Part shown: in pieces, positions 1 to 9,277 of the stretch
Layout of the letters: each line of letters begins with the position of its first letter
Numbering within the stretch: the stretch's first letter is position 1
NCBI RefSeq assembly: GCF_042214795.1
Contig: NZ_CP090177.1
Span: forward strand, 2,170,001-2,234,000
Length of the DNA stretch: 64,000 bases
Origin: Arcobacter iocasae
GTDB taxonomy: Bacteria; Campylobacterota; Campylobacteria; Campylobacterales; Arcobacteraceae
Reading direction: 5' to 3'
Program-made: the position numbers and the translations under genes
Notes under the pieces: generated by a model
What the model was told of the DNA's origin: nothing
What the model saw: the letters and a program-made list of their open reading frames with translations, nothing else
Database searches by the model: none

Positions 1-1242
1 CGCCATTTTATCTATATTTTCGGTATTATTTTTAATATTGCTTGTTATTTGTTCCAAGGCTGCTGAGGTCTCTTCTAAGCTTGCTGCTGTCTCATTTGAA
101 CTTTGATTTAATTTTTCAACATTTATTAGTAAAATATCAGAACTCTCATCTAGTGTTAAGCCATTAGCTTTATTTTCACATAACATTTGAGTAGTTGCAT
201 TACCTAAGTTATTAACACCAGATGCAAGTTTTAAAAGATGTTCTTTTAATCCATCTTCATTTATTCTTCCAAGATAGTTATATCTTGCATATTCTTCTAC
301 AATATATAAAACATTATTTATATTTGTTTCTATAGTTTGGGCCATATCATTAAGGACATCTTTTAATTTATTTAATGAAGGATTTGAAACATTCATTTGT
401 ATTCTTTGATATAAGTCTCCTTGTTCAAATTTAGCTAAAACACTTATAGCTTGTTCAATTAATGTATTATCTTCTTCAAGACCTTTTTTTGTATTAATAA
501 TACTTCCATTAACTACTTTTGCCATCTCTCCAAATTCATCTTTATTTTTATCATCAAGAAGTTCTATTTCATCTGTTTCTTTATTTAAATATGCAAAAAA
601 TGATATTAGTCCACTTCTAAAATTTTTTAATGACCTAACAATTGTTCTTGAGATTAAAAAAGATATTAAAGTGAATACAAGTATAGAAACACTAGCTAAT
701 GCAATTAGTACAAGATCTTGAAGGTATAAAGCTCTTTCTTTAAATGATATAGCTTGGTCATGAATTTCATTTAACCCACCTTCTATTGATTGAACTGTAC
801 TAATCATTACTCCTGACATAGATTGTAGTTCATTTGAATCATTTGTTATACCATTATCAAGGTTATCAATTTTTGTTGTTGAATATTTCTCAAAGATATT
901 TTGATATTTTTTAATATCTATAAGTAATTCGTCAATTTGTTCAGAGTTTTTTTGTAAAAAGTCTATTTTGACATTTTTTAATTCATTTATATCTTTATAT
1001 AAACTTTTGAAAGAATCTATCACCATATCGGCAGTATCTTCATCAAGATCACTTGAAAATTGCTTTGAAGTAATTCTTGCATGTAAAACTCGTATTATAA
1101 TTTTATCAATTTCCATCGCAGTATTTATACTTAATTTTGCTTTAGCAGAAAAATATCTATTAGTAAGACCAGATATTATAATAATGATTAAAAATAATAA
1201 AGGGAAAAAAAGAAGCTTTCTATTTGTAGAAATTGTTGGCAT
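1..1242 (-). CDS. Methyl-accepting chemotaxis protein, 3' part cut by window edge
   Basis: Membrane chemoreceptor that would signal to CheA/CheW. The reading frame is open from the ATG at 1242 to the window edge (414 codons seen), with an AGGA ribosome site just upstream. Seen in order: a basic N-terminus and first membrane helix (about residues 9-27), a helical periplasmic region of about 150 residues, a second membrane helix (about 180-200), a HAMP-like linker, and the start of the methylated helical signalling domain with serine/glutamate-rich heptads near the edge. The conserved hairpin tip lies outside the window. It is paralogous to the next gene, sharing its cytoplasmic organisation but not its sensor part. 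The ligand cannot be told. Confidence 0.9.
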   Translation of the reverse strand, partial: MPTISTNRKLLFFPLLFLIIIIISGLTNRYFSAKAKLSINTAMEIDKIIIRVLHARITSKQFSSDLDEDTADMVIDSFKSLYKDINELKNVKIDFLQKNSEQIDELLIDIKKYQNIFEKYSTTKIDNLDNGITNDSNELQSMSGVMISTVQSIEGGLNEIHDQAISFKERALYLQDLVLIALASVSILVFTLISFLISRTIVRSLKNFRSGLISFFAYLNKETDEIELLDDKNKDEFGEMAKVVNGSIINTKKGLEEDNTLIEQAISVLAKFEQGDLYQRIQMNVSNPSLNKLKDVLNDMAQTIETNINNVLYIVEEYARYNYLGRINEDGLKEHLLKLASGVNNLGNATTQMLCENKANGLTLDESSDILLINVEKLNQSSNETAASLEETSAALEQITSNIKNNTENIDKMA

Positions 1243-1350
1243 TATATGTATCCTCATATATAAAATAATTTATAAGGTAACATATAATATTTACAGAATG
1301 GTTACACTCCATAAAAATAGCAGAAAAATAATATTATTGAGAAGGGGAGT

Positions 1351-3492
1351 TTAAAAACTCTCCCATTCATCATCATTTTTACTATTAGAAGTTATTACTT
1401 GAGGTTTATTGTTAGGTTGAACTTTTGGAGATGTAGTCTCTTTTTTTTCAATTTTTTCCTTTGGTTTTGATTCTTCTATTAGTTTGTTTTCTTTTTTAGG
1501 ACTAGATGGAGTTATAGAAGTTGTTTTTGAAGTAATATCTACTTTTTTACTTTTTACACTCTCTTTGCCTTCAAACTCTTTTTCATCCGCATCTCTTACA
1601 ATCTCATTTGCAATATATTGTGTTTCATCTGCTATATCTTTTGTTTGATTTGCAATTGATGCATTTTGTTGAGTTTGTCTATCTAATAAGCCAACAGCGC
1701 TATTGATTTGTTCAATACCCATTTGTTGTTCTTTACTAGCAGATTCAACGCCACCGATTAATTCTAATGTTTTCGAAATATTTTCATTTAATCCAAGATA
1801 ACCTTTTATCATCTTATCCGAGATAGCTTTACCATCATTTGCTTTTGTTGTAGCATTTTCAACTAAAGTTTTTATCTCTTTTGCAGCTTCTGCACTTCTT
1901 GAAGCTAGATTTCGTACTTCTTGAGCAACAACTGCAAAACCTTTTCCAGCTTCTCCAGCAGTTGCTGCTTCAACAGCTGCATTAAGAGATAGAATATTTG
2001 TTTGGAATGCTATTTGATCAATGATTGAAATTGCATCATTGATTGCTGTAACTTGCTCATTTATGCTATCCATTGCACCAGTAGTTTGAGAGGCAAGTTC
2101 TTCCCCTTCATTTGCTGATTTTTTAAGCTCATTTGCATTAGTTGACATTGCAATTACATTTTGTGTATTTGATGAAATATTTGAAGTAATTTCTTCTAAT
2201 GCTGCAGCTGTTTCTTCTATACTAGCCGCGGCTTCATTTGATGAACGACTTATTAAATCAACTTTTGATAATAATTCACTTGAACTTTTTTGAAGTGTTA
2301 GACCATTTGCTTTATTTTCAACTAGCATTTCATTAATTATTTTTGCTAAGGTATTTAGTCCATCAACAGTTTTACCAGTAGCATTAGTGATTCTATGTCT
2401 AAAGTTTAGTCTTTGATACTCTTGTAGTGCTTTTTCAATTGCATTTGTATCATTAGAAATATTTTCAGAGATAATTTGTATCATCTCATTAAAAATAGTT
2501 TTTAACTCTTCTAAACCTTGATTATGAGTACTTTTTTCTATTTTTTTACTAATATCACCAGTTTTTACAAGTTCAACTACTCTTTTTACATCATTAATTA
2601 ATAAGTCATCTTTTTCTAAAAGAGATTTAGTATTTGTAATATTTTCATTTACAATTTGAGCAATTGCAGCTATTTCATCATTTGCACTTGTGTCTAATAA
2701 TTCTACACTTGATTCTTCTTTATTTAAATATTTAAAGAAATCCAATAATCCATCTTTAAAATTATTGATAGATTTATTAATATTTCTACTAAGTAAAAAT
2801 GTAAAGAATATTGCAAGAGCTATACTAATAATGGTGATGATAACAAAAGAAGCCAATGAATTATCAATTAACTCAGTTGTTTCTTTTTCTTCATGAGCGA
2901 TTATTTTATATGCTTCTCCTGTGAAAAAGTCAATTATATCTCTCATTTTTTCATAATCTACAAGATATGTATTAAAATAAAAAGTTTGTGCATTAGCATA
3001 GTCATTTGCTTTTACTAATTGAACAAGTTTTTCAGTATTTTTATTAGTTAAATCATATAACTTTTCAAACTCTTCAAATTTTGCGCTATTTTCAGGCATT
3101 AACTCTTTTAATAAATTTTTGAATTTTTCAAATCTTTGTTTAACTTGTTTGATATTATCATTTACACCTTTGTCAAGTAATTTCTGAGTTGCTGAATGGT
3201 CAGGTGAGCCTACTATTTGTGCTAACGCAGCATTTGATTGGTAAGAATCTCTATCTGCTTCTAATAAATAAGTTATTCCAGCTAAATTAATCGTTTGTGA
3301 AAGTGCTACATTTGATTGATAAGAATCTCTATCCGCTTCTAAAAGTACTGCAACCCCCGCAAAATCTCTTCCACTTAAGTCTTTTACATTTTTTTGCATA
3401 TGATTAATATTGTATGCTACATATGAACTTGAAAGTAAGGTCACTATAATTAATACGAGAAAGGCCCCAATTATCTTGTGTTTAATCTTCAT
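1351..3492 (-). CDS. Methyl-accepting chemotaxis protein with C-terminal CheR-tether pentapeptide
   Basis: Full-length chemoreceptor of 713 residues. The first membrane helix spans about 8-27, a helical periplasmic sensor about 30-210, the second membrane helix about 215-235, then a HAMP-like linker and the signalling domain, whose conserved hairpin tip (DQIAFQTNILSLNAAVEAA type) lies at about 489-541. The periplasmic part holds a 26-residue tandem duplication (core LLEADRDSYQSN at residues 50-61 and 76-87). After the signalling domain comes a Lys/Ser/Pro-rich linker of about 70 residues ending in EWESF, which fits the W-x2-F pentapeptide that binds methyltransferase CheR in enteric receptors. 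ATG at 3492 follows a GGAG ribosome site. The ligand is unknown. Confidence 0.93.
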   Translation of the reverse strand: MKIKHKIIGAFLVLIIVTLLSSSYVAYNINHMQKNVKDLSGRDFAGVAVLLEADRDSYQSNVALSQTINLAGITYLLEADRDSYQSNAALAQIVGSPDHSATQKLLDKGVNDNIKQVKQRFEKFKNLLKELMPENSAKFEEFEKLYDLTNKNTEKLVQLVKANDYANAQTFYFNTYLVDYEKMRDIIDFFTGEAYKIIAHEEKETTELIDNSLASFVIITIISIALAIFFTFLLSRNINKSINNFKDGLLDFFKYLNKEESSVELLDTSANDEIAAIAQIVNENITNTKSLLEKDDLLINDVKRVVELVKTGDISKKIEKSTHNQGLEELKTIFNEMIQIISENISNDTNAIEKALQEYQRLNFRHRITNATGKTVDGLNTLAKIINEMLVENKANGLTLQKSSSELLSKVDLISRSSNEAAASIEETAAALEEITSNISSNTQNVIAMSTNANELKKSANEGEELASQTTGAMDSINEQVTAINDAISIIDQIAFQTNILSLNAAVEAATAGEAGKGFAVVAQEVRNLASRSAEAAKEIKTLVENATTKANDGKAISDKMIKGYLGLNENISKTLELIGGVESASKEQQMGIEQINSAVGLLDRQTQQNASIANQTKDIADETQYIANEIVRDADEKEFEGKESVKSKKVDITSKTTSITPSSPKKENKLIEESKPKEKIEKKETTSPKVQPNNKPQVITSNSKNDDEWESF

Positions 3493-3502
3493 CTTTTATC
3501 TC

Positions 3503-3560
3503 CTTATTAGAATAAATTAATATTCTATTAATTAATTTTATTCTTATTAGAATAAATTAA
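3503..3560. repeat. Direct repeat of 18 bp upstream of the chemoreceptor gene
   Basis: CTTATTAGAATAAATTAA occurs exactly at 3503-3520 and 3543-3560, a period of 40 nt. The downstream copy overlaps a short palindrome, TTATTCT-N4-AGAATAA, at 3538-3555. The proximal copy includes part of the ribosome site of the minus-strand chemoreceptor gene. It could be a slippage duplication of the promoter or leader, or a pair of operator sites. The sequence does not decide. Confidence 0.6.
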
Positions 3561-3647
3561 ATCTTAAAGTATTTATTAATAAAAATTTATTACAAGCATT
3601 TAACTCAAAGGGAATAGAATTTGTAAAATTGGAAATAAAGATATATA

Positions 3648-5105
3648 ATGAAATTAGATAAAATAAAATTAGATAATGACTACTTTGAATTTGATGAAAA
3701 GTTTTATCAAAAAATAAATCCAACACCATTAAATAATCCTCACTTAGTCTCTTACAACAAACTTATGTTTGATGAAATTGATTTAGATTATGAACAGACT
3801 TTAAATGATGATTTTGTAAAGTTTGTAAATGGTGAAAAATTGCTAGAAGGCTCAGAACCTTATGCAACTGCATATGCTGGTCATCAATTTGGTTATTTTG
3901 TACCTCAATTAGGCGATGGTAGAGCGATAAATCTTGGAAAAATTGGCTCTTGGCATTTACAAATAAAGGGTGCTGGGTTAACTCGTTATTCAAGGCAAGG
4001 TGATGGTAGGGCAGTTTTAAGATCTTCTATTCGTGAATATATCATCTCTGAAGCAATGTATGCTTTGGATATTCCAACTACTCGTGTTTTAGCACTCATA
4101 GGTTCTACTCATCCCGTTTTCCGGGATTATGGAGTAAGTGAAACGGGAGCTACTGTATTAAGAATGTCACCTTCTTGGGTTAGGATTGGAACATTTGAGT
4201 ATTTTGCAAGAAGTAAAGATGCAAAAGATAATGTCAAACAACTTGCAGATTATGTGATAAGAAACTCTTATTCACACTTGATTGATGATGAAAAAAAGTA
4301 TGAAAAAATGTATTATGAAATGGTTGATCGAACAGCTATTTTAATGGCAAAATGGCAAGCTTATGGCTTTATGCATGGCGTAATGAATACTGATAATTTT
4401 TCTATGGCAGGATTGAGTATTGATTATGGACCTTTTGCATTTATGGATTATTTTAATATTAATCAAATATGTAATCATACAGATAGTGAAGGAAGATACT
4501 CTTTTAATAATCAACCCTATGTTGCAAGATGGAATTTAGAAGTTTTAGCAAATAGCTTAAAAGAGATTTGTGATGTTGAAAAACTTCATGAGTATTTAAA
4601 AACATACTTTTCTATTCAAGAAAAAGAATACTTGACTCTTATGGCAAAAAGATTAGGACTTGATATTTCTAAAAGCAGTGATTCTTATGCAGATTTAATT
4701 ATCTCAGTTTTAAAAGCTTTACAAGCTTCTAAAACTGATTATAATCAATTCTTTTATGAGTTAACAAAGTGTAAAAACTATGATGAAATTACAAAAGTAA
4801 TTGATATCTCAATTTATAGACAAACTTTAGATAAATGGCTTGAAGAGTATATAAAGCTAAGAGAGTTAGAAAATAAAGATTTTGATGAAGTTCAAAATAG
4901 CATGAAAAAAGTAAATCCAAAGTATGTGATTAAAAACTATATGTTACAAGAGGCAATAGATAAATCCAAAGATGGTGATTTTACTTTGGTAAATGATTTG
5001 TTAAATATTGCACAAAATCCATATGATGAGCATAAAGAGTATGAAAGATATTCAAAAGCTACACCATTAGAATTTTCAAATATAAAACTTAGTTGTTCTT
5101 CATAA
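3648..5105 (+). CDS. selO: SelO (YdiU) protein adenylyltransferase
   Basis: Pseudokinase-fold enzyme that transfers AMP from ATP to Ser/Thr/Tyr of target proteins; in E. coli SelO it is linked to redox stress. At 485 residues it matches the family (about 480). Visible motifs: YAGHQFGYFVPQLGDGRA near 76-92 and the nucleotide-binding QIKGAGLTRYSRQGDGR near 105-121. Metal-binding DN lies at 249-250 and DYG at 259-261. Cys275 (ICNHTDSEGR) and the C-terminal CSS (Cys483) are the two cysteines that form the regulatory disulfide in E. coli, so this is the Cys, not selenocysteine, form. It stands alone; its 3' end runs into a terminator shared with the convergent YceI gene. The ribosome site is weak. 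Confidence 0.93.
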   Translation: MKLDKIKLDNDYFEFDEKFYQKINPTPLNNPHLVSYNKLMFDEIDLDYEQTLNDDFVKFVNGEKLLEGSEPYATAYAGHQFGYFVPQLGDGRAINLGKIGSWHLQIKGAGLTRYSRQGDGRAVLRSSIREYIISEAMYALDIPTTRVLALIGSTHPVFRDYGVSETGATVLRMSPSWVRIGTFEYFARSKDAKDNVKQLADYVIRNSYSHLIDDEKKYEKMYYEMVDRTAILMAKWQAYGFMHGVMNTDNFSMAGLSIDYGPFAFMDYFNINQICNHTDSEGRYSFNNQPYVARWNLEVLANSLKEICDVEKLHEYLKTYFSIQEKEYLTLMAKRLGLDISKSSDSYADLIISVLKALQASKTDYNQFFYELTKCKNYDEITKVIDISIYRQTLDKWLEEYIKLRELENKDFDEVQNSMKKVNPKYVIKNYMLQEAIDKSKDGDFTLVNDLLNIAQNPYDEHKEYERYSKATPLEFSNIKLSCSS

Positions 5106-5128
5106 GATAAGAATTTAGATTATCTTAT
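5102..5128. terminator. Bidirectional terminator between selO and yceI-like gene
   Basis: Perfect 9-bp inverted repeat, ATAAGATAA at 5102-5110 and TTATCTTAT at 5120-5128, followed by T on plus. It overlaps the stop codons of both convergent genes. Confidence 0.65.
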
Positions 5129-5673
5129 TTGTATGGAATCGTAAATTCTATATTTACATCTGAAAATGATTTGTTTTGGTGAGCCTCTGCACATTTTTTA
5201 GCAAAGGCAATAAATGAATTTTTCATACCAAAATCTAAAATATCTATAGCACCTTTTGCAATAATATTTCCATTTGACATTTCATATTTCATAAGAACAG
5301 ACTTCGATACTTCATTCATAGTAACTTTTAATGTTAACATTTTATTATCTTCATCAACACTTGAAATCATTCCTTTTATTTCTTTTTCACTTGCAAGTGA
5401 AAATAGTGTTGATATGATATTCTTATTTCTTTCTGGATTTTTAGATTCAAAAGAGTTAGTTTGAATCGTAACCATAGAACTTTTTAAAAATGTAGATAAA
5501 TCATCAGATGACTTTATATCTAAACTTATATCATTGAAAGTACCAGAAACAGGAACTTTTTTTTCTGTTTTATAGCCGGTCCATTTTACACCTAAATTTC
5601 CATTTAATTCATAAGCACTTAAAGAAGTAATTAATCCAGCTAAAATAATTGAAGTTAAAACAATCTTTTTCAT
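5125..5673 (-). CDS. YceI-family periplasmic lipocalin-like protein
   Basis: Small secreted protein of 182 residues. A signal peptide (basic start, hydrophobic to about residue 20, ending LSAYE) is followed by the YceI-type opening VKWTGYKTEKKVPVSGTF and alternating beta strands. The family has a lipocalin-like barrel that binds isoprenoid-like lipids; its physiological role is poorly known. There is no lipobox, so a soluble periplasmic protein is expected. It has its own promoter region (5674-5788) and does not share a transcript with its neighbours. In Campylobacterota such proteins are often called YceI family, and a precise substrate cannot be given. Confidence 0.85.
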   Translation of the reverse strand: MKKIVLTSIILAGLITSLSAYELNGNLGVKWTGYKTEKKVPVSGTFNDISLDIKSSDDLSTFLKSSMVTIQTNSFESKNPERNKNIISTLFSLASEKEIKGMISSVDEDNKMLTLKVTMNEVSKSVLMKYEMSNGNIIAKGAIDILDFGMKNSFIAFAKKCAEAHQNKSFSDVNIEFTIPYK

Positions 5674-5788
5674 GGTAATTCCTTTTATTTATTTAAATAA
5701 AATTACAATAATAAGATTAAATTATAACTTATAATTATAATTTAAAGTAAAAATACATATAGTCCTAAAGTAAAGGAATTATTTTGTT

Positions 5789-6349
5789 TTAAACAGCACC
5801 CATTAGTGCTTTTTTTGTATTACCCATAAGTGATAGCATCTCATCATAAGTTTTGTTAACAACATCTAGTGGAGTTGAAAGTATTTCATCATAAACTTTT
5901 TCTATTTTTTCTTCACTAGATAATTTTTTAAGGTCACCTTTTTCTAAAGATGCAAAATCTAAAACTTCATTCCACACTGAACTTTCATCTAACATAAAAG
6001 CTGAAAATTTCACGCCCTCATATTCAAAAGTACCATCTGCATCTAAGTCAATAACATAAAGTAAATTTATAGAATCTTTATCAAAATATTCTCCATATTT
6101 TGCAAAGAAGTCTTTAAAAAATCCGAATGTTTCAAGTTCACATGCAAAGAATTTAACCTTCTCATTTTCACTTACCATAATAACTTGTTTTGCTTGTGAT
6201 TTTGGAGGCATAACTCTTGTCTCTGATATCTTTTTACCTTCTTCTATGATTAGAGCACCTCTATATCCAAGTAGTGTTGGAGTTATATTACCACTAAAAG
6301 ATGGTTGCCATTCTAGATTGTTTTCTTTGATGTATTCAATTGGTGTCAT
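5789..6349 (-). CDS. Hypothetical soluble protein, 186 residues
   Basis: No family recognised. It lacks a signal peptide and membrane segments. It is acidic, with a mixed alpha/beta N-terminal half (a run of predicted strands to about residue 125 with VIDLDADGTFEYEGVKFSAF) and a helical C-terminal half rich in Lys and Glu. The ATG at 6349 follows an AAGGAAA ribosome site. It sits between yceI-like and the diguanylate cyclase genes on the same strand, with 76 nt to the latter, so it may be transcribed alone or with it. The even composition, good ribosome site and intact frame support a real gene. The function is unknown. Confidence 0.75.
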   Translation of the reverse strand: MTPIEYIKENNLEWQPSFSGNITPTLLGYRGALIIEEGKKISETRVMPPKSQAKQVIMVSENEKVKFFACELETFGFFKDFFAKYGEYFDKDSINLLYVIDLDADGTFEYEGVKFSAFMLDESSVWNEVLDFASLEKGDLKKLSSEEKIEKVYDEILSTPLDVVNKTYDEMLSLMGNTKKALMGAV

Positions 6350-6425
6350 GGAGTTTCCTTTTTTAATTATGAAACCTTATATACAAGTTTCGTTCCATAA
6401 GGTAAAAAGGTTTTAAGTTTTTTGA

Positions 6426-8666
6426 TTAAACTTCTTGGACAAGAACTTGATTTCTTCCTGCATTTTTTACTTTGTAAAGTAATTTATCTGCAAGTTTATA
6501 TACTTTTACACTAGTTGCATCTTTTGCATCAATTACAATACCACCAATTGATACAGTAATATTTCTAGATGCTTCACTTGCAGAATGCTCTATATTCAAA
6601 TCTTCAATATTTGTTCTTATTCTCTCTAATATTTTTCTAAAATTAGTAGCTGTAATATCTGTTGTTAATATTCCAAACTCTTCTCCACCCAATCTAAAGG
6701 CAAAATCATTAGCTCTAAAAATAGTTTCTCTTAAACATAAGGCAACACTTTGTAAAGCATAATCACCTTTATCATGTCCATATGTATCATTATATTGCTT
6801 GAAGAAATCAACATCTAAAATAGCAAAGGCAATTGTTTTATTATCTCTTTTTGCTCTTAGGATCTCTTTTTCTATCGTCAAATTAAAATATCTTCTATTA
6901 TAAGTTTGAGTTAGCTCATCAGTAACTGACATCTTTTCGATTCTTTTTTTATCTGTTATATCTATTGCTACTAATGCATATCCAGTAATTGTATTAAGAT
7001 TATTATACATAGGAGAAATTTTGGTATGGACATAATAAGTCTCACCATTTTTTTTAATATTTTTAATTTCACCTTCCCAGTTTTTCCCTGAATAAATAGT
7101 ATCCCACATTGAAAAATAAAACTCATTTGGCGTTTCTGGATGTCTTAAAATATCATGATTATGTCCAATTAGTTCTTCTTTTGAATAACCACATATTAAA
7201 CAAAAGGCATCAGAAACATCTAAAATTTTGCCATTTATATCAACTTTTAATGTAATCAAATAGTCATTTATAATTTCAAGATATGTTTTATTTTCTTCTA
7301 GTTTATCTTCAATCATTTTTTTATTTTTTTTACTTTCGGTGATATCAACAAATGAAGCAATATAAAAAAAATCATTTTCTTCTGTATATATTTTAGAAAT
7401 ACTAAGTTCTTCAGTATAAGGCATTCCATTTTTTCTAATATTTGTTATTTCACCTTCCCAATGAAGATGTTCATTAAGATTATCCCAGATATTTTTGTAA
7501 AATAGTCTAGTATGATAGCCAGTTGATTTTAAGATTTTAGGAGTTTTATTTAAAATTTCTTTTTCAGTATAACCTGTAATTTTTGTAAAAGACTTATTGA
7601 CTCTTTGAACTTTATTATTTCTATCTGTGACTAAAATTCCATCATGAGAGTTTTCAAACATCTTATCTGAAATTTTAAGTCTGAGTCTTGTTTCTTTTTC
7701 TCTAGCATTATAGTTTGCAAAAATTATTGAGATAATCATTGCAATAAAGAAGTATAAAAATGCTAACCATACTATTGTTTTTAAATAAGTATTTACTCTT
7801 TTATCAATTAAGTTACTATCAATTATTGTAACTAATTTTAATTTTAGTGGTTCAATTTGAGTATTATTATTGATCCATGAAGTAAGATTGACTTCATTTA
7901 TATTAACATGAAAATCATCAGTTTTAAATGTTCCTAAACTCCCATTTAAACTTCTAGATATTGCAATTGATAGGTTTTTATAAATATTATCAAATGTATT
8001 ATTTTCATTAAATATAAATCCAAAATTTAGTTCTTCATCTTTTGAATTTAAAATATAATTATTTTTATTTATAACTAAAGTTTCTAAATTAAAATTTGAA
8101 CTTGAAAAAATAGCAAATAATTCAGTTAATGGATAATTAATTACTAGAAAACCATCAGGCTTATCTTTATCAAAAAGGGGTGTTATAACATTTAAGAATG
8201 GTATTCTTGGATTTGTTATATTTTTATTTTCTTTTTTTAATACTATTTGTGAAAGATAAATATCACCTTTTTTTAGCTGTTTAATTATAGATAGATATTT
8301 ACTACTTTCAAATTCGTTTGTTGTCTTTTTCTTAACCTCTAATAGTTTTGTTCCATCATTTTTTAAGAAACAAATTTCCATGTATGATTTTTTTAGAGCA
8401 AGTAGAGTTGATAACTCTTTTTTAATAGTTGAATAATCTTTGTTGAGTTCATATACTTCAGAAATATAAAGTAAGTCTTTTTTTAGAGTTTCAAAATTAT
8501 TTTTTGCAGTTGATATTTTGAGATTTAATTCTGATTCTATAGAATTATTTATCTCTTTTGTATAAATATTTTCTAAGTTTTTTATATAAGTGATTGAAAC
8601 TAGTAAAAAAATAAAAATAAAAAATATCAAACTTTTTAAAAAAACATAACTTACATTTTTATTCAA
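6426..8666 (-). CDS. Membrane sensor diguanylate cyclase (Cache-like/PAS/PAS/GGDEF)
   Basis: Makes cyclic di-GMP from two GTP in response to an extracellular or redox cue. It has 746 residues. The first membrane helix lies at about 9-27, then a large extracytoplasmic sensor of dCache type (about 30-285), and a second membrane helix at about 293-317. Two PAS domains follow at about 335-450 and 460-575; both carry the WEGEI(T/K)NI(R/K)KNG signature strand. The GGDEF domain has its active-site GGEEF at 660-664. An inhibitory I-site RxxD (RAND, 651-654) lies five residues before it, so product inhibition is expected. No EAL domain is present. The ligand is unknown. It looks monocistronic. Confidence 0.93.
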   Translation of the reverse strand: MNKNVSYVFLKSLIFFIFIFLLVSITYIKNLENIYTKEINNSIESELNLKISTAKNNFETLKKDLLYISEVYELNKDYSTIKKELSTLLALKKSYMEICFLKNDGTKLLEVKKKTTNEFESSKYLSIIKQLKKGDIYLSQIVLKKENKNITNPRIPFLNVITPLFDKDKPDGFLVINYPLTELFAIFSSSNFNLETLVINKNNYILNSKDEELNFGFIFNENNTFDNIYKNLSIAISRSLNGSLGTFKTDDFHVNINEVNLTSWINNNTQIEPLKLKLVTIIDSNLIDKRVNTYLKTIVWLAFLYFFIAMIISIIFANYNAREKETRLRLKISDKMFENSHDGILVTDRNNKVQRVNKSFTKITGYTEKEILNKTPKILKSTGYHTRLFYKNIWDNLNEHLHWEGEITNIRKNGMPYTEELSISKIYTEENDFFYIASFVDITESKKNKKMIEDKLEENKTYLEIINDYLITLKVDINGKILDVSDAFCLICGYSKEELIGHNHDILRHPETPNEFYFSMWDTIYSGKNWEGEIKNIKKNGETYYVHTKISPMYNNLNTITGYALVAIDITDKKRIEKMSVTDELTQTYNRRYFNLTIEKEILRAKRDNKTIAFAILDVDFFKQYNDTYGHDKGDYALQSVALCLRETIFRANDFAFRLGGEEFGILTTDITATNFRKILERIRTNIEDLNIEHSASEASRNITVSIGGIVIDAKDATSVKVYKLADKLLYKVKNAGRNQVLVQEV

Positions 8667-8732
8667 ATCGGCAATTCCTAATTAAAAGTTATTTATTATA
8701 TCACTAAATTAATAATTCTTAATTAAGTTAAT

Positions 8733-9128
8733 TTATTTTGTGTCTATAGAATACTTTCCTGCTCCCATAATCATCAAAATAAAAGCATTAAATATGTAGA
8801 AGAATTGTAGTTCTAAAGCTAAGCCACCAGTTTTGCTCAATGAAAATATATCACCACTATGAACTAGATATATGGCAAATACTATATTAATTATAATTAC
8901 AAATGAAAAAAATCTAGTGTAATATCCAATTATTATAAATATAGGGGCAACTATTTCTCCAATGTATACTCCATAAACAAGAAATTGAGGAAGATTATTT
9001 TCTAACAAAATGGTTTCAATAAATGATGTTCCATGAATAAGTTTTGCATATCCATGAAAAATAAATAAAAAGCCTAAAAATAACCGTAAAAATAATTTTC
9101 CTAAATTTTCATTCAAAGAATTATCCAT
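8733..9128 (-). CDS. DoxX-family membrane protein
   Basis: Four-helix integral membrane protein of 131 residues, with the DoxX opening LFLRLFLGFLFIFHGYAKLIHG and later helices near 45-65, 70-88 and 105-125. DoxX relatives are thiosulfate:quinone oxidoreductase subunits in archaea, or poorly characterised stress-linked membrane proteins in bacteria; sequence alone does not choose. It is divergent from the tetR gene across 149 nt that contain two TetR-type palindromes, so it may share that regulator. This is inference. Bacterial homologues are often beside quinone or electrophile stress genes. Confidence 0.85.
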   Translation of the reverse strand: MDNSLNENLGKLFLRLFLGFLFIFHGYAKLIHGTSFIETILLENNLPQFLVYGVYIGEIVAPIFIIIGYYTRFFSFVIIINIVFAIYLVHSGDIFSLSKTGGLALELQFFYIFNAFILMIMGAGKYSIDTK

Positions 9129-9184
9129 TAATTGCCCCTTTTTATGTATGATATTTAAAAATAGTTAATGAATGGTTAATTAAC

Positions 9185-9199
9185 TTGACCTTTAGTCAA
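9185..9199. promoter_or_regulatory. Probable second TetR operator, TTGAC-N5-GTCAA
   Basis: Inverted repeat TTGACCTTTAGTCAA. Its arms match the outer arms of the stronger palindrome at 9241-9259. It lies 57 nt upstream of the divergent doxX start. Confidence 0.55.
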
Positions 9200-9240
9200 T
9201 CTTAAGAAATAATAAAGATTTAAAAGATATACTTTCAAAC

Positions 9241-9259
9241 TTGACCGACGGTCAGTCAA
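9241..9259. promoter_or_regulatory. TetR-type operator
   Basis: TTGACCGACGGTCAGTCAA is a near-perfect palindrome (TTGACYGACNGTCRGTCAA). It lies 18 nt before the tetR start and so covers its promoter or leader. TGACCG/CGGTCA palindromes are typical of TetR repressors that control RND pumps. Autoregulation is inferred. Confidence 0.75.
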
Positions 9260-9277
9260 AATTAGTTAAGGAGTTTT

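Noticed and set aside
968..1354. Open frame on plus opposite the first chemoreceptor
   Set aside because: It lies antisense to a clear chemoreceptor gene and shows no family features; a shadow frame.
3232..3345. Repeats in the chemoreceptor as a possible CRISPR or VNTR locus
   Set aside because: Only two in-frame copies inside a coding region; no spacers or cas genes.
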